From positions 93,131 to 157,130 of the forward strand of contig DASUQI010000020.1 of assembly GCA_036280655.1 (NCBI GenBank): a stretch of 64,000 nt of DNA, given 5' to 3'. Made by a program: the position numbers and the translations under genes. Below, piece by piece: positions 36,141 through 45,191 of this stretch (positions are counted from its first letter, which is position 1; each line of letters starts with the position of its first letter). This DNA is from DASSJM01 sp036280655. GTDB lineage: Bacteria > Actinomycetota > UBA4738 > HRBIN12. The notes under the pieces are model-generated. The model saw only the letters and a list, made by a program, of their open reading frames with translations, was not told the DNA's origin and did not search any database.

Positions 36141-37877
36141 GTGGGTCGGAACGGTCGGATCGCATGGGGCGCCGGGGCTTTCGGCCTGGTCGCGCTGCTC
36201 GTCGCCACGATCAAGCTCTCGGGGGGATCGCTCGTCTCGGCCGAGGCCGAGGCCCAACGATGGGCCGAGGACAAGGCGCTCGAGGTCGTGGTCTCCGGCG
36301 TCGGCCCGGAGATCGTCGCCAAGGACGTGGCCGGCGACGACTATCGCAGGCTGCTGGTCCGCATCCAGGCCGGCATCCTCTCCGAAGACCAGGCGACCAC
36401 CGTCCGGATCTGGCGCATCGACGGGAACCTCCTGTTCTCGACGGCGCAGCAAGACGACGTGGCCGAGGTCACCCTCCCCGCCGAGCCGTCGATCGAGCGC
36501 GCCGTGGGCGGCGAGGTCGTAAGCGTCCTGTCGGACGAGACGACGAGGGTGCCCGGCCTGCGTCCGGCGAAGCAACCGCTCTACCAGACCTTCGTCCCGT
36601 TGCAGCCGTCCGGCGCCACGTCGGTCATGGGCGTGGTGGAGATCGACCAGCCGTACTCGTCGATCCACGACCCGGCCCTGCGTCTGTGGCGGCTGCTCCA
36701 GATCGTCCTCGCCGTGGCGCTCGCGGGCGTCGTGCTGGGATTCGCCCGGTCGGCGTGGCAGCACGCCGCGATCGGGGCGCGGCTGACGGCGAACCCATCG
36801 GCTCCCGGGGCCGCGCGGGCGACGCGCGAGGACCGCAAGCGCGAGCGCGCGCGGTCGATCGCCGCGCGAGTCTGGCCGCGCACGCGCCGGGCACCGGCGG
36901 CGGACCACGTACCCTCCTCGGTTCCCTCGCCCGACGTTCGCGCGGCCGAGTCGCGCATGGAGGAGCTCGACCTGAAGGTCCGCGCGGCGGAGGCCGAGCG
37001 GGAACAGCAGGTCGGCGAGGTCAAGCGCCTCCGCGACGCCCTGGAGGACAAGGAGGCGGAGCTCGCGATCGCGCGAGAGGGCGTGAGCCCACGCGCCGAG
37101 GCGAAGCGGGAACGCAAGGTCCTGGCGGAGGCGCACACGCGCGCCGCGGAGGCCGAGCGGAAGGCGACGCTGGCCGACAAGAAGAGCGAGGACGCGGCGA
37201 AGCGCGCGATGGAGGCGAGTACCCGCGCCCTCGAGATCGAGGCGCAGCTCCGCTCGTCCGAGGAGACGATCGGCGCGCTGCGCAAGGAGCTCGCGACGGC
37301 GCATGCGGAGCTGAGCCGGGCCCAGGTCGAGCGCGACGGTCTCGCCGACGAGCGGTCGCGGCTCGCGGCGGAGGTCGAACGGATCGAAGCCGAACGCGCC
37401 GGCCTGGAGGCCGCGCTCGCCGGGTCGAAGGCCGACCTCGTGCGATCGACCACCGGCCTCCAGACGCAGATCGCCGCCGTCGGGTCGGACACGGGTGCCG
37501 CACTGCTCGAGCAGCGCGCCACGACCGCCGAGATGCAGGTCGCGGACTCTGATGAACGCGTCGCCGACGCCCAGGGCCCGCTGGTCCGGTCCGAGGCGAG
37601 CCTGTCGGAGGCGCTCGAGAAGCTGAGCGAGCTGGAACAGGCGAGGGAGGCGCTCTCGGCCGAGCTCGCGCAGGTGAAGGGCGTGCCGGTCGACGACATC
37701 TTGGCGCTCGAGCAACCCGCGGACGGGGTCGGTGGAGACGACGAGGTGAAGGTCAAGGTCGGCGGCGGCTCGGATCCGTCCGCGGAGCAGGACGACGACG
37801 AACCTCCGGCCGGACTGTCGCTCCGCGAACGGCTCGCGCGAGCCGCGGCGGCCCGGCACCGCGGCGCCCTCAGCTGA
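36141..37877 (+). CDS. Two-TM protein with extracytoplasmic sensor-like domain and long coiled coil
   Basis: 578 aa from GTG 36141 (longer in-frame start at 35988 overlaps the ArsR operator and is unlikely). TM1 about 8-26, an extracytoplasmic domain of roughly 150 residues (WRIDGNLLFSTAQQ..., GVVEIDQPYSSI) resembling a Cache-like sensor, TM2 about 185-203, a basic juxtamembrane region, then alanine/glutamate/arginine-rich coiled coil from about 272 to 516 and an acidic tail. No kinase, cyclase or chemotaxis signalling motif was seen. I do not recognise the family. It might be a mechanical or envelope-sensing scaffold. Confidence 0.8.
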   Translation: MGRNGRIAWGAGAFGLVALLVATIKLSGGSLVSAEAEAQRWAEDKALEVVVSGVGPEIVAKDVAGDDYRRLLVRIQAGILSEDQATTVRIWRIDGNLLFSTAQQDDVAEVTLPAEPSIERAVGGEVVSVLSDETTRVPGLRPAKQPLYQTFVPLQPSGATSVMGVVEIDQPYSSIHDPALRLWRLLQIVLAVALAGVVLGFARSAWQHAAIGARLTANPSAPGAARATREDRKRERARSIAARVWPRTRRAPAADHVPSSVPSPDVRAAESRMEELDLKVRAAEAEREQQVGEVKRLRDALEDKEAELAIAREGVSPRAEAKRERKVLAEAHTRAAEAERKATLADKKSEDAAKRAMEASTRALEIEAQLRSSEETIGALRKELATAHAELSRAQVERDGLADERSRLAAEVERIEAERAGLEAALAGSKADLVRSTTGLQTQIAAVGSDTGAALLEQRATTAEMQVADSDERVADAQGPLVRSEASLSEALEKLSELEQAREALSAELAQVKGVPVDDILALEQPADGVGGDDEVKVKVGGGSDPSAEQDDDEPPAGLSLRERLARAAAARHRGALS

Positions 37878-37880
37878 GCC

Positions 37881-38453
37881 CTACGGACGCGGGAGCGGGT
37901 CGACCGCGTAGGTCGACAGGAGCGCCGACGTGACCGCCCCCGCCGGAAGCACCTTCGGCATCGGGTAGTCGTACCGCCGGCTGAGCTCGAGGTGCGGCCC
38001 GCAGAGGGGCACCATCCTGCCCCCGCGATGGCGCACGACGACCTCGACATCGCTCGGGGCGTGGATCGCCCACAGCGAGAAGCATAGGTAGCAGACGAGC
38101 CGGACCCGCTGCGGGTAGGCGAACGCCGCGCGATAGCCGAGGTCGTGCTCGGCGATCAGGCCCCAGATCGCGACCGTGCCGAGGACCGCAGGATCACGTG
38201 TCCGGCGGAGCGTCTCGGCCTCCGCGACGGCGTGCAGGCCGCACGTGCAATCCAGATCGGGGACCGCGTGATGGCGGGACTTCGTGCACGTCGCGGACGC
38301 CGGCACGCGCGCGGGCCACGGCTTCCCGTCGCCGGCGATCGGCAACAGCCGGACGCTCGACGCGTCCCGGGAACCGGCGAGGGTCCACGTGCGCCACGCG
38401 ACGATCGGCTCGGTGCGTGCGGGCGACGCGACGTCGTACCGGAGCGCGTCCAT
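37881..38453 (-). CDS. Conserved hypothetical cysteine/histidine-containing protein
   Basis: 190 aa, ATG 38453. Recognisable conserved patches: IVAWRTWTL, CTKSRHHAVPDLDCTCGLHAVAEAETL, VLGTVAIWGLIAEHDLGYRA and RLVCYLCF. The HxVPDxxCTCGLHA patch is common in an uncharacterised actinobacterial family that I cannot name. Cys/His content suggests zinc. It follows the small 38457-38633 gene by 3 bp and is probably cotranscribed; its stop is 3 bp from the convergent coiled-coil gene. Confidence 0.8.
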   Translation of the reverse strand: MDALRYDVASPARTEPIVAWRTWTLAGSRDASSVRLLPIAGDGKPWPARVPASATCTKSRHHAVPDLDCTCGLHAVAEAETLRRTRDPAVLGTVAIWGLIAEHDLGYRAAFAYPQRVRLVCYLCFSLWAIHAPSDVEVVVRHRGGRMVPLCGPHLELSRRYDYPMPKVLPAGAVTSALLSTYAVDPLPRP

Positions 38454-38456
38454 GCG

Positions 38457-38633
38457 TCAGGGATCCGGCCGTACGGGTTCGGGCTCCGCCGGCTCTTGGG
38501 GAGCCGCGGGCTCCGGGGGAGCCGCGGGCTCCGGGGGAGCCGCGGGCACGGGGGCGGGCTCGGGAACCAGGTCGGGCAGCGGCAGCGAGACCGGTTCGAT
38601 CTCGATGATCCGACGTGGCTGGCCGATGTCCAT
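38457..38633 (-). CDS. Small proline-rich protein
   Basis: 58 aa from ATG 38633: MDIGQPRRIIEIEPVSLPLP followed by a Pro/Ala/Glu tail. The tail is encoded by about three 18-bp tandem units (38501-38554). The N-terminal IGQPRRIIEIEP motif recurs, as I recall, in small actinobacterial proteins; function unknown. The 3-bp gap to the next gene supports a two-gene operon. Confidence 0.55.
   Translation of the reverse strand: MDIGQPRRIIEIEPVSLPLPDLVPEPAPVPAAPPEPAAPPEPAAPQEPAEPEPVRPDP
38501..38554. repeat. 18-bp tandem repeat, three units
   Basis: Units beginning GAGCCGCGGGCTCCGGGG at 38501 and 38519, and a third diverged copy at 38537, within the proline-rich protein gene. Coding for repeated PEPAAP; a likely slippage hot spot. 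Confidence 0.75.
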
Positions 38634-38700
38634 CCGAGCGCTCCCTCGACCGTGCACGAACAGCGTAGGCGCGCTCCGGCGCCGGCGCCACCCCCCCGCC

Positions 38701-39798
38701 TCAGAGCTGGACGAGCTTGAAGATGCCGCTGAACGTGCTGAAGTAGATCGCGCCCGTCGGCCCGACCTCGAACGACAGGGTCCCCCCGCCCGCGTTGGCC
38801 ACCACCTCGCGGCTCGCGATCCCGTCCCGGGCCTGGTTGATGGTGAGCCGCGTGATCCGGGCGTTCGTCACCGCGCCGTGGAACGCGGCGCCCTCGCTCT
38901 GCGGCCCGAGCCCGCACCCGTCGCAGAACGCGATCCCGGTGATCCCGATCGTCGCCTGGTACAGGGTGGCGGGCAGCACGGGGTTCGGGCCGTCCTGGTT
39001 CGTGTTCTGCGGCGCGTTGCCCGAGCAGGTCTCGTTGGGTCCCCAGCCGTAGTTGCGCCCGGACTCGACCACGTTGACCTCGTCGTTGCATTCGGGACCG
39101 TTCTCGGTCTCCCACAGGACGTCCGTCTCGGGGTCGAACGCGAACCCGAACGAGTTGCGGATCCCGTACGCGTAGACACGGTCGTCGAACGGGTTGTCGT
39201 TCGGCACTCCGCCCCCCGGACGGAGGCGGAGGATCTTCCCCCGCTCCTCGTTCGACAGGTCCTGCGCGTTCGCGGCGTCCACGGCGTCGCCGACGATCGC
39301 GTACAGCATCCCGTCGGGGCCGAACAGGATCCGCCCGCCGTTGTGGGACGTCGCGCCGTTCGCGTTCGAGACCATCACGCGCCTGCCGACGCCGCGCCCG
39401 TCGCGGTCCCGGTAGCGCAGGATCTGGTTGCGGACCGCACCGCCGTCGATGTTCCGCGTGGCGTAGACGTACACGAACGGTGTGTCCGGGTACCGGGGGT
39501 GCAGCGCGACCCCCAGCGTGCCGCGCTCGCCGTCCCCGTTCACGCGGGGGACCTGGACGAACAGGCGGTCCCCTCCCGTGGCGCGGTTGTAGATCCGAAC
39601 CTCGCCGGTGTTCTTCTCGACGTACCAGATCTTCCGTCCCGGGCCGAACGTGAACGCCACCGGCGCGTTGAGGCCGTCCACCACCCGGCGCACCTCGATC
39701 GCCGCCGAGGCCTCGGGGGGGGCGAGAAGCGTCGTGCCGCCTGTCACCAGGGAGGCGACGAGGATCCGGACGACCGTCCGCGCCGCCTGTCGGCTCAT
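38701..39798 (-). CDS. Secreted PQQ-type sugar (aldose) dehydrogenase, GSDH family
   Basis: 365 aa with an N-terminal signal peptide (about 1-33, ending PEASA-AIEV). Six-bladed beta-propeller sequence with GLNAPVAFTFGPGRKIWYVEKNTG, GTLGVALHPRYPDTPFVYVYA, the histidine of SHNGGRILFGPDG, and YGIRNSFGFAFDPETDVLWETENGP. These are hallmarks of soluble aldose dehydrogenases/GSDH that oxidise sugars with PQQ. Several cysteines near the end (C...C.GC) may form disulfides or bind calcium nearby. No PQQ synthesis genes in the window. Divergently oriented from the molybdenum hydroxylase gene. Confidence 0.9.
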   Translation of the reverse strand: MSRQAARTVVRILVASLVTGGTTLLAPPEASAAIEVRRVVDGLNAPVAFTFGPGRKIWYVEKNTGEVRIYNRATGGDRLFVQVPRVNGDGERGTLGVALHPRYPDTPFVYVYATRNIDGGAVRNQILRYRDRDGRGVGRRVMVSNANGATSHNGGRILFGPDGMLYAIVGDAVDAANAQDLSNEERGKILRLRPGGGVPNDNPFDDRVYAYGIRNSFGFAFDPETDVLWETENGPECNDEVNVVESGRNYGWGPNETCSGNAPQNTNQDGPNPVLPATLYQATIGITGIAFCDGCGLGPQSEGAAFHGAVTNARITRLTINQARDGIASREVVANAGGGTLSFEVGPTGAIYFSTFSGIFKLVQL

Positions 39799-39824
39799 CT
39801 CGTGGCTCCTCTACAGTTCGTCGC

Positions 39825-42071
39825 ATGAGCGCCTCGATGTACGGGAGGATCGTCCGGCGCGTCGAGGACCCGAGGTTCCTCACCGGTCGTTCCCGGTACG
39901 TCGAGGACCTCGTGCCCGAACGCGCCCTACGAGCAGTCTTCGTCCGCTCCATCCTCGCGCACGCCCGCGTCATCGGCCTCGACGTCGCCGAGGCGGCGGC
40001 GATGCCGGGGGTCGTGGCCGTCTTCCGGGCGAGGGACCTTACCATCGCGGCCGCGCCCGGGGAGGCCGACCCGTTCGAGCGCCCGGCCTTCGCATCCGAC
40101 GTCGTGCGGTTCGTGGGCGAGCCACTCGCGCTCGTGGTCGCCGACACCCGCGCCCGGGCGCAGGACGCCGCCGAGACCGTGGTGCCGGAGCTCGAGCCGC
40201 TCCCGGTGGTCCTCGATCCGCGGGCGGCCGCCGACCCCGGGTCGCCGCTCCTGTTCCCCGACGCGGGGTCGAACGTCGCCGACGCGTTCGAGGAGGCGTG
40301 GGACGAGGACGTGCTCGCCGGGTCGGACGTGGTGGCGCGGGTCACGGTTCGCCACCAGCGGGTCGCGCCCGCTCCGCTCGAGACCGAGGCGGTGCTCGCC
40401 GAGCCCGGCGGCGACGGCTCGCTCACGGTGTGGGCGTCGACGCAGGTCCCGTTCTCCGTGCGGGATCAGATCTGCGAACGCCTCGGCCTCGAGGAGGACC
40501 GGGTCCGTGTGGTGGCGCCGGACGTCGGTGGTGGGTTCGGCGCCAAGCAGGAAGCCTTCCCCGAGTACGTGGCGATCGCCGCCGCGGCGGCCCGGCTGGG
40601 CGCGCCGGTCGCGTGGGTGCCGTCGCGATCCGAGAGCATGGTGTCGCTCACGCACGGCCGGGCGCAGGTCCACGAGGTGGAGCTCGGCGCGACGCGCGAC
40701 GGGCGCCTCGTCGGTCTCCGCGTGGACATCGTGTCCGACATGGGCGCCTACCCGATCGCCACGTACCTGGCGGACACGGCGAGGTCGATGCTGTCGGGCG
40801 TGTACCGCATCCCGCGCATCGCGTCACGCGGGAGGTCGGTGGTGACGACGACACCTCCGGTCGGTCCGTACCGGGGGGCCGGCCGTCCCGAGGCCACCCT
40901 GTCGATCGAGCGAGCGGTCGATGTCCTCGCGGCCGAGCTCGACATGGATCCGGTAGAGCTCCGCCGCCGCAACCTCGTCCCGAACTACCGGTTCCCGTTC
41001 ACCACGGCGGTGGGCTCGACGTACGACGTCGGCGACTACGAGCGGGCGCTCGACGAGGCGCTTCGGCTCGCCGGCGTGGAGGAGCGGCGCCGTGAGCAGG
41101 CGGAGCGGCGCGCCGCCGGCGACCGTCGCGCGCTCGGGATCGGGGTCGCGGCCTACGTGGAGCGCACCGGGTCCGCCCGGAAGGAGTTCGCGTCGGTCGA
41201 GATCGAGGCGGACGGCTCGGCGACCGCACGGATCGGGACCTCCTCCTCCGGCCAGGGGCACGAGACGGCGTTCGCGCAGATCCTCTCCGGCGTCCTCGGT
41301 ATCGAGGTCGCAAGGATCCGCGTGGTCCATTCGGACACCACCGCCGTCGAGCGGGGCGAGGGCACGTTCGCGTCGCGGTCGCTACAGATCGGCGGGTCGT
41401 CGCTATTCGAGGCGGCGGGCGAGGTCCTCGAACGGGCACGCGAGCTCGCCTCGACGTTCCTCGAGGCGTCCCCGGAGGACATCGTGCCGACCGACGGCGG
41501 GCTCGGCGTCGCCGGGTCGCCGGCGTCGGCGATCGCGTGGAGCGATCTCTCGGCGGCGTCGGACGGCGGATCGCTGTCCGCGAGCGCCCGACGCTTCCAG
41601 CAGGAGCTGACGTTCCCGTTCGGCGCCCACGTGGCGATCGTCGAGGTCGACGTCGACACGGGCGAGGTCCACCTGCTCGAACACGTGGCGGTCGACGACT
41701 GCGGCCGCGTGCTGAACCCGATGATCGTCGAGGGGCAGGTGCACGGCGGGCTCGGCCAGGGGATCGCGCAGGCGCTGTTCGAGGAGGTCGTGTTCGACGA
41801 GCACGGGACGCCGGTCACCTCGACGCTCGCGACGTACCTGTTCCCGGCGGCCTCGGAGCTTCCGTCGTTCACGACGCTCCGCATCGAGACGCCCACGCCG
41901 CTCAACCCGCTCGGCGCCAAGGGGATCGGCGAGTCGGCGACGATCGGCTCGACGCCGGCGATCGCGAACGCAGCCGTGGACGCGCTCGCGCACCTCGGCG
42001 TCCGGCACCTCGACCTGCCGCTCTCGCCCGAACGCCTCCTGCGCGCGATCGGGGAGGGCGGCGCGTTCTGA
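39825..42071 (+). CDS. Molybdopterin-binding large subunit, xanthine dehydrogenase/CoxL form II type
   Basis: 748 aa. Opening RIVRRVEDPRFLTGRSRYVEDL and domains VGGGFGAKQEAFPEY, TTPPVGPYRGAGRPEA, GTSSSGQGHETAFAQIL and LNPLGAKGIGESATIG are typical of molybdenum hydroxylases. The active-site segment reads PYRGAGR, not the AYXCSFR of true aerobic CO dehydrogenase, so it belongs to the form II/undefined group. Medium (FAD) and small (2Fe-2S) subunits are absent on either side, so partners must be elsewhere. Substrate unknown, likely a purine, nicotinate-like heterocycle or aldehyde. Confidence 0.9.
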   Translation: MSASMYGRIVRRVEDPRFLTGRSRYVEDLVPERALRAVFVRSILAHARVIGLDVAEAAAMPGVVAVFRARDLTIAAAPGEADPFERPAFASDVVRFVGEPLALVVADTRARAQDAAETVVPELEPLPVVLDPRAAADPGSPLLFPDAGSNVADAFEEAWDEDVLAGSDVVARVTVRHQRVAPAPLETEAVLAEPGGDGSLTVWASTQVPFSVRDQICERLGLEEDRVRVVAPDVGGGFGAKQEAFPEYVAIAAAAARLGAPVAWVPSRSESMVSLTHGRAQVHEVELGATRDGRLVGLRVDIVSDMGAYPIATYLADTARSMLSGVYRIPRIASRGRSVVTTTPPVGPYRGAGRPEATLSIERAVDVLAAELDMDPVELRRRNLVPNYRFPFTTAVGSTYDVGDYERALDEALRLAGVEERRREQAERRAAGDRRALGIGVAAYVERTGSARKEFASVEIEADGSATARIGTSSSGQGHETAFAQILSGVLGIEVARIRVVHSDTTAVERGEGTFASRSLQIGGSSLFEAAGEVLERARELASTFLEASPEDIVPTDGGLGVAGSPASAIAWSDLSAASDGGSLSASARRFQQELTFPFGAHVAIVEVDVDTGEVHLLEHVAVDDCGRVLNPMIVEGQVHGGLGQGIAQALFEEVVFDEHGTPVTSTLATYLFPAASELPSFTTLRIETPTPLNPLGAKGIGESATIGSTPAIANAAVDALAHLGVRHLDLPLSPERLLRAIGEGGAF

Positions 42072-42095
42072 TCCGCCGCTGCTAGGGTCGCTGCG

Positions 42096-43901
42096 ATGCC
42101 CGCCGCGCCGAACTGGGAGCTCCGGCTCCGGGCCCCCACTCGAACGCTGCCGACGTGGTCGCCGGGCGCGCCCGAACGCCTCGTCTTGCGGTCCGACGAG
42201 GGCGGCTCCTACCAGGCCTACACGTGGGACCTCGCGACCGGCGACGTCCGCCGCGTCACCCACGAGCGCGTGGGCGTCCTCCTCGCGTCGGTCTCCGGCG
42301 ACGGGTCGGAGGTCGTCTGGTTCTCGGACCCGACCGGCGAGGAGGCGGGGCGGTGGCTCGCGATGCCCTTCGGAGGGGGGCGGCCCCGCGAGGTGCTGCC
42401 GGGCGCCCCGCCCGGGTGGCCGGACGGGCTCGCGCTCGGTGCCGAGCTCGCGGTGGGCGTGATCGCCGACCGCGGGGGATTCGGCGTCTACGTGTCCGAG
42501 CGCGGCGAGGCGGCCAAGGAAATCTTCCGGGACGTGGACCTGGTCTCGTTCTCGGGCACCGACGAGCACACCGAGGGGTTCGACCTCGCCGGCCTGTCGG
42601 CGGACGGGTCGCTCGTGTGCATCGAGGCGGCGAACGACGGCGACAGCCTCCATCGGCGGCTGGTCGCGCTCGATCCCCGGACCGGCGCCGTCGTGGGCGA
42701 GCTCGCGGATCCGCCCGGGTTCGCCCTGTGGGCGTTCGCCTGGTCGAGGGTCCCGGGCGACCGCCGGCTCCTGTTCGGGCACGAGCTCGCGGACCGGCTC
42801 CGGCCCGCGATCTGGAGCCCCGACACGGGCGAGCGCGTCGACCTCGAGGTCGACCTGCCCGGCGACGTCACCCCGATCGACTGGTGGCCCGACGCCGGAT
42901 CGGTGCTCCTTCGCCACCGCTTCCGGGGCAGGGACCGGCTCTACCGGTTCGACCTCGCCCGCGGGACGATGACGGCGATCGACCACCCGGACGGCGAGAT
43001 CCATGGCGCGCGCGTTCGACCCGACGGCCGGGTCTGGATGCGTGTCTCGAGCGCGGACCGGGCGCCCGAGCTACTCGACGACGCCGGCGAGGAGTTCCTG
43101 CCGGCGGCGCCCGGCGGCCTGCGCACCGGCCGGCCGTATCGAGAGTGGCTGTTCCGCAACGCCGCCGGCGATCTCGTGCACGGCTGGCTGGCGATGCCAC
43201 CGGGCGACGGGCCGTTCCCGATCTACCTCAAGGTCCACGGCGGACCCGACTGGCTGTACATGGACACCTGGTTCGCCGACGTGCAGTCGCTCGTCGAGGA
43301 GGGGTTCGCCGTCGCGATGGTCAACTACCGCGGGTCGATCGGCTACGGACGGACGTGGCGGAACCACATCGTCGGGAACATGGGGCTCCCCGAGGTCGAG
43401 GACGTCGTGTCGGGTCTCGACGACCTGCTCGCGCGCGGCGTCGCCGACCCGGAGCGGATCGTGATCGGCGGCTGGTCGTGGGGCGGGTACATCACGCTGC
43501 TCGCGCTCGGCCGCTACCCCGACCGGTTCACCGCCGGCGTCGCCGGCGCTCCGGTCGGCGACTACCTGGGCTCGTACGACGAGTCCGCGCCGTCGCTGCA
43601 GGCGTGGGACCGGTCGCTGTTCGGCGGCGTCGTGACCGACATGCCCGAGTTCGTCCGCGAACGTTCGCCGATCACGTACGCGGACCGCGTCCGCGCGCCG
43701 GTGCTGGTGCTGATCGCCGAGCACGACACGAGGTGCCCGCCGAAGCAGGCGCACGACTACGTGGACGCGCTCCGCGAGGCCGGCGGCGAGGCCGAGCTCT
43801 ACACCTACGACGAGGGTCACAACTCCTACGTCGTCGACGAGGAGATCAGGGAGTGGCGCGCGGTGTTGGAGTTCCTCGGGCGGAGGATTCGGCTTCCCTG
43901 A
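42096..43901 (+). CDS. S9-family serine peptidase (acylaminoacyl/prolyl oligopeptidase type)
   Basis: 601 aa, cytosolic (no signal peptide). N-terminal beta-propeller (about 1-340), then an alpha/beta-hydrolase: oxyanion segment KVHGGPDWLYMD, nucleophile GGWSWGGY (Ser about 464), acid in EHDTRCPPKQAHDY and histidine in YDEGHNSY. Degrades short peptides or N-acyl peptides. The stop at 43901 lies only 3 bp from the convergent 43905 gene; no terminator seen. 24 bp after the molybdenum-enzyme gene, possibly cotranscribed. Confidence 0.93.
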   Translation: MPAAPNWELRLRAPTRTLPTWSPGAPERLVLRSDEGGSYQAYTWDLATGDVRRVTHERVGVLLASVSGDGSEVVWFSDPTGEEAGRWLAMPFGGGRPREVLPGAPPGWPDGLALGAELAVGVIADRGGFGVYVSERGEAAKEIFRDVDLVSFSGTDEHTEGFDLAGLSADGSLVCIEAANDGDSLHRRLVALDPRTGAVVGELADPPGFALWAFAWSRVPGDRRLLFGHELADRLRPAIWSPDTGERVDLEVDLPGDVTPIDWWPDAGSVLLRHRFRGRDRLYRFDLARGTMTAIDHPDGEIHGARVRPDGRVWMRVSSADRAPELLDDAGEEFLPAAPGGLRTGRPYREWLFRNAAGDLVHGWLAMPPGDGPFPIYLKVHGGPDWLYMDTWFADVQSLVEEGFAVAMVNYRGSIGYGRTWRNHIVGNMGLPEVEDVVSGLDDLLARGVADPERIVIGGWSWGGYITLLALGRYPDRFTAGVAGAPVGDYLGSYDESAPSLQAWDRSLFGGVVTDMPEFVRERSPITYADRVRAPVLVLIAEHDTRCPPKQAHDYVDALREAGGEAELYTYDEGHNSYVVDEEIREWRAVLEFLGRRIRLP

Positions 43902-43904
43902 GCC

Positions 43905-45191
43905 CTACTCGCCGACGGTGATGAAGTTCCGCCACTCGCCGTTCTCGTCGATCGCCAGCCGCGGTCCCTGGTAGCCGGTCCCGCCATCGATGATCAGCGT
44001 GATGTCCTCGTCGGAGTACCCCAGTGCGGCGAGGTCGGCGCGTTCCTGCGGGGTGAGGTTCTCGAAGTCGCTGTTCACGAGGTACGGCCAGAAGTAGTAG
44101 GTGCCATATCCCGGCCCGATCTCTCGGCTCGTCGGCGGCATCTCGAGGATCTCGACCATGACGTCGAGCTCGGACGGGTTCGCCCGCCACTCGGGGATCG
44201 GGTCGCTCGCGTCGCCGAGGTTGTAGATGAACGTGACCGGGTCGAGGAGCTCGGCGAGCGCATCGAAGTCCTTGGCCTTCGCGGCGTCGTAGATCTGCTG
44301 CGCGGTGGCGGCGACGTCGGGCGGGACACCCTCGACGTTCACACTCGGCTCCGAAGGCGTGGCCCCCATCGGCGTCCGGATTGGCATGAGGGCGGCCCCC
44401 AGGCTTTGGCCCAAGGCGTCCGGATTCGTGAGGAGCAGGGTCGCCGAGCCGTCGGGGGTCAGCGAGACCTCGATGTCGAATGCGAACCTCCCGCCGGTGA
44501 GCTGGGAGCGAGCCGAACCGAGCGATGGCTCTGCGGTCGGCCCGTCGAAGACGTTCGCCTCGACCGTGGGTGCGCCGTCGAACGGACCCGGGACTTCGCC
44601 CGAGACGTGGACGAGGGCGGGGTCGCTTCGGTCGTACTCGATCGGCTCGACCAGCATGTTGCCCGCCTCGACGACGCTCCAGACGCCGTTTGGGCCCGTG
44701 TCGCCGAGCTGCCGGAGACCAACGACGACGGGCGGAACGCTTTCGTCGAAAGCGGCATTCGAGAGCAGGATGATCGCGTGGTCGTCCCGCTCCTGCGAGA
44801 CCTCGGCCCGGACGTCGTCGAGCTGCCAACCGAGCAGATTCGTCGCGAAAAGCGTGGCGGTGCCGTCCGGCGTCGTCCGGAGTGGCATGTGACCCTCGTC
44901 GATCGCCTCCTGTGCGGTCTCGAGCGCGTCGGGCGACGTCTCCGGCCACAGCCCCTGGAACGTCGCGGGGTTCGGGCCGGTCGTCGTCGGGACCGGGGCC
45001 TCCGGATCCGAGGCGAGCCGGATCGCCGACACGCTCACGGCCACGAACGCGATCACCGCTACGACCGCTCCGGCTCCCGTCAGGGCTCGCCGCCCGCGGG
45101 CCTTCCTCAGCGTCGGGGGCGCCGAGCGTTCGAGCTCGACCGGCATCTCCGACGCGAGGTCGTGCAGCAGATTCCGCAGCCGCGTGTCCAT
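43905..45191 (-). CDS. Membrane-anchored protein coupled to an ECF sigma factor (possible anti-sigma)
   Basis: 428 aa. A short cytoplasmic N terminus of about 35 residues (LRNLLHDLASEMPVELE), one TM helix (about 37-58) and a large extracytoplasmic beta-rich region with no recognised fold, acidic overall. The start (ATG 45191) overlaps the stop of the sigma gene by one base. Position argues for a partner that holds or senses for the sigma factor, but no HxxxCxxC zinc anti-sigma motif is present, so this is inference. The similar architecture is common for SigE-family sigma partners. Confidence 0.75.
   Translation of the reverse strand: MDTRLRNLLHDLASEMPVELERSAPPTLRKARGRRALTGAGAVVAVIAFVAVSVSAIRLASDPEAPVPTTTGPNPATFQGLWPETSPDALETAQEAIDEGHMPLRTTPDGTATLFATNLLGWQLDDVRAEVSQERDDHAIILLSNAAFDESVPPVVVGLRQLGDTGPNGVWSVVEAGNMLVEPIEYDRSDPALVHVSGEVPGPFDGAPTVEANVFDGPTAEPSLGSARSQLTGGRFAFDIEVSLTPDGSATLLLTNPDALGQSLGAALMPIRTPMGATPSEPSVNVEGVPPDVAATAQQIYDAAKAKDFDALAELLDPVTFIYNLGDASDPIPEWRANPSELDVMVEILEMPPTSREIGPGYGTYYFWPYLVNSDFENLTPQERADLAALGYSDEDITLIIDGGTGYQGPRLAIDENGEWRNFITVGE

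Noticed and set aside
38501..38554. 18-bp repeats as a CRISPR array
   Set aside because: Units are contiguous with no spacers and lie in frame in a proline-rich coding sequence.
39825..42071. Aerobic carbon monoxide dehydrogenase (form I CoxL)
   Set aside because: The diagnostic AYXCSFR active-site segment is absent; PYRGAGR is present and coxM/coxS are missing.
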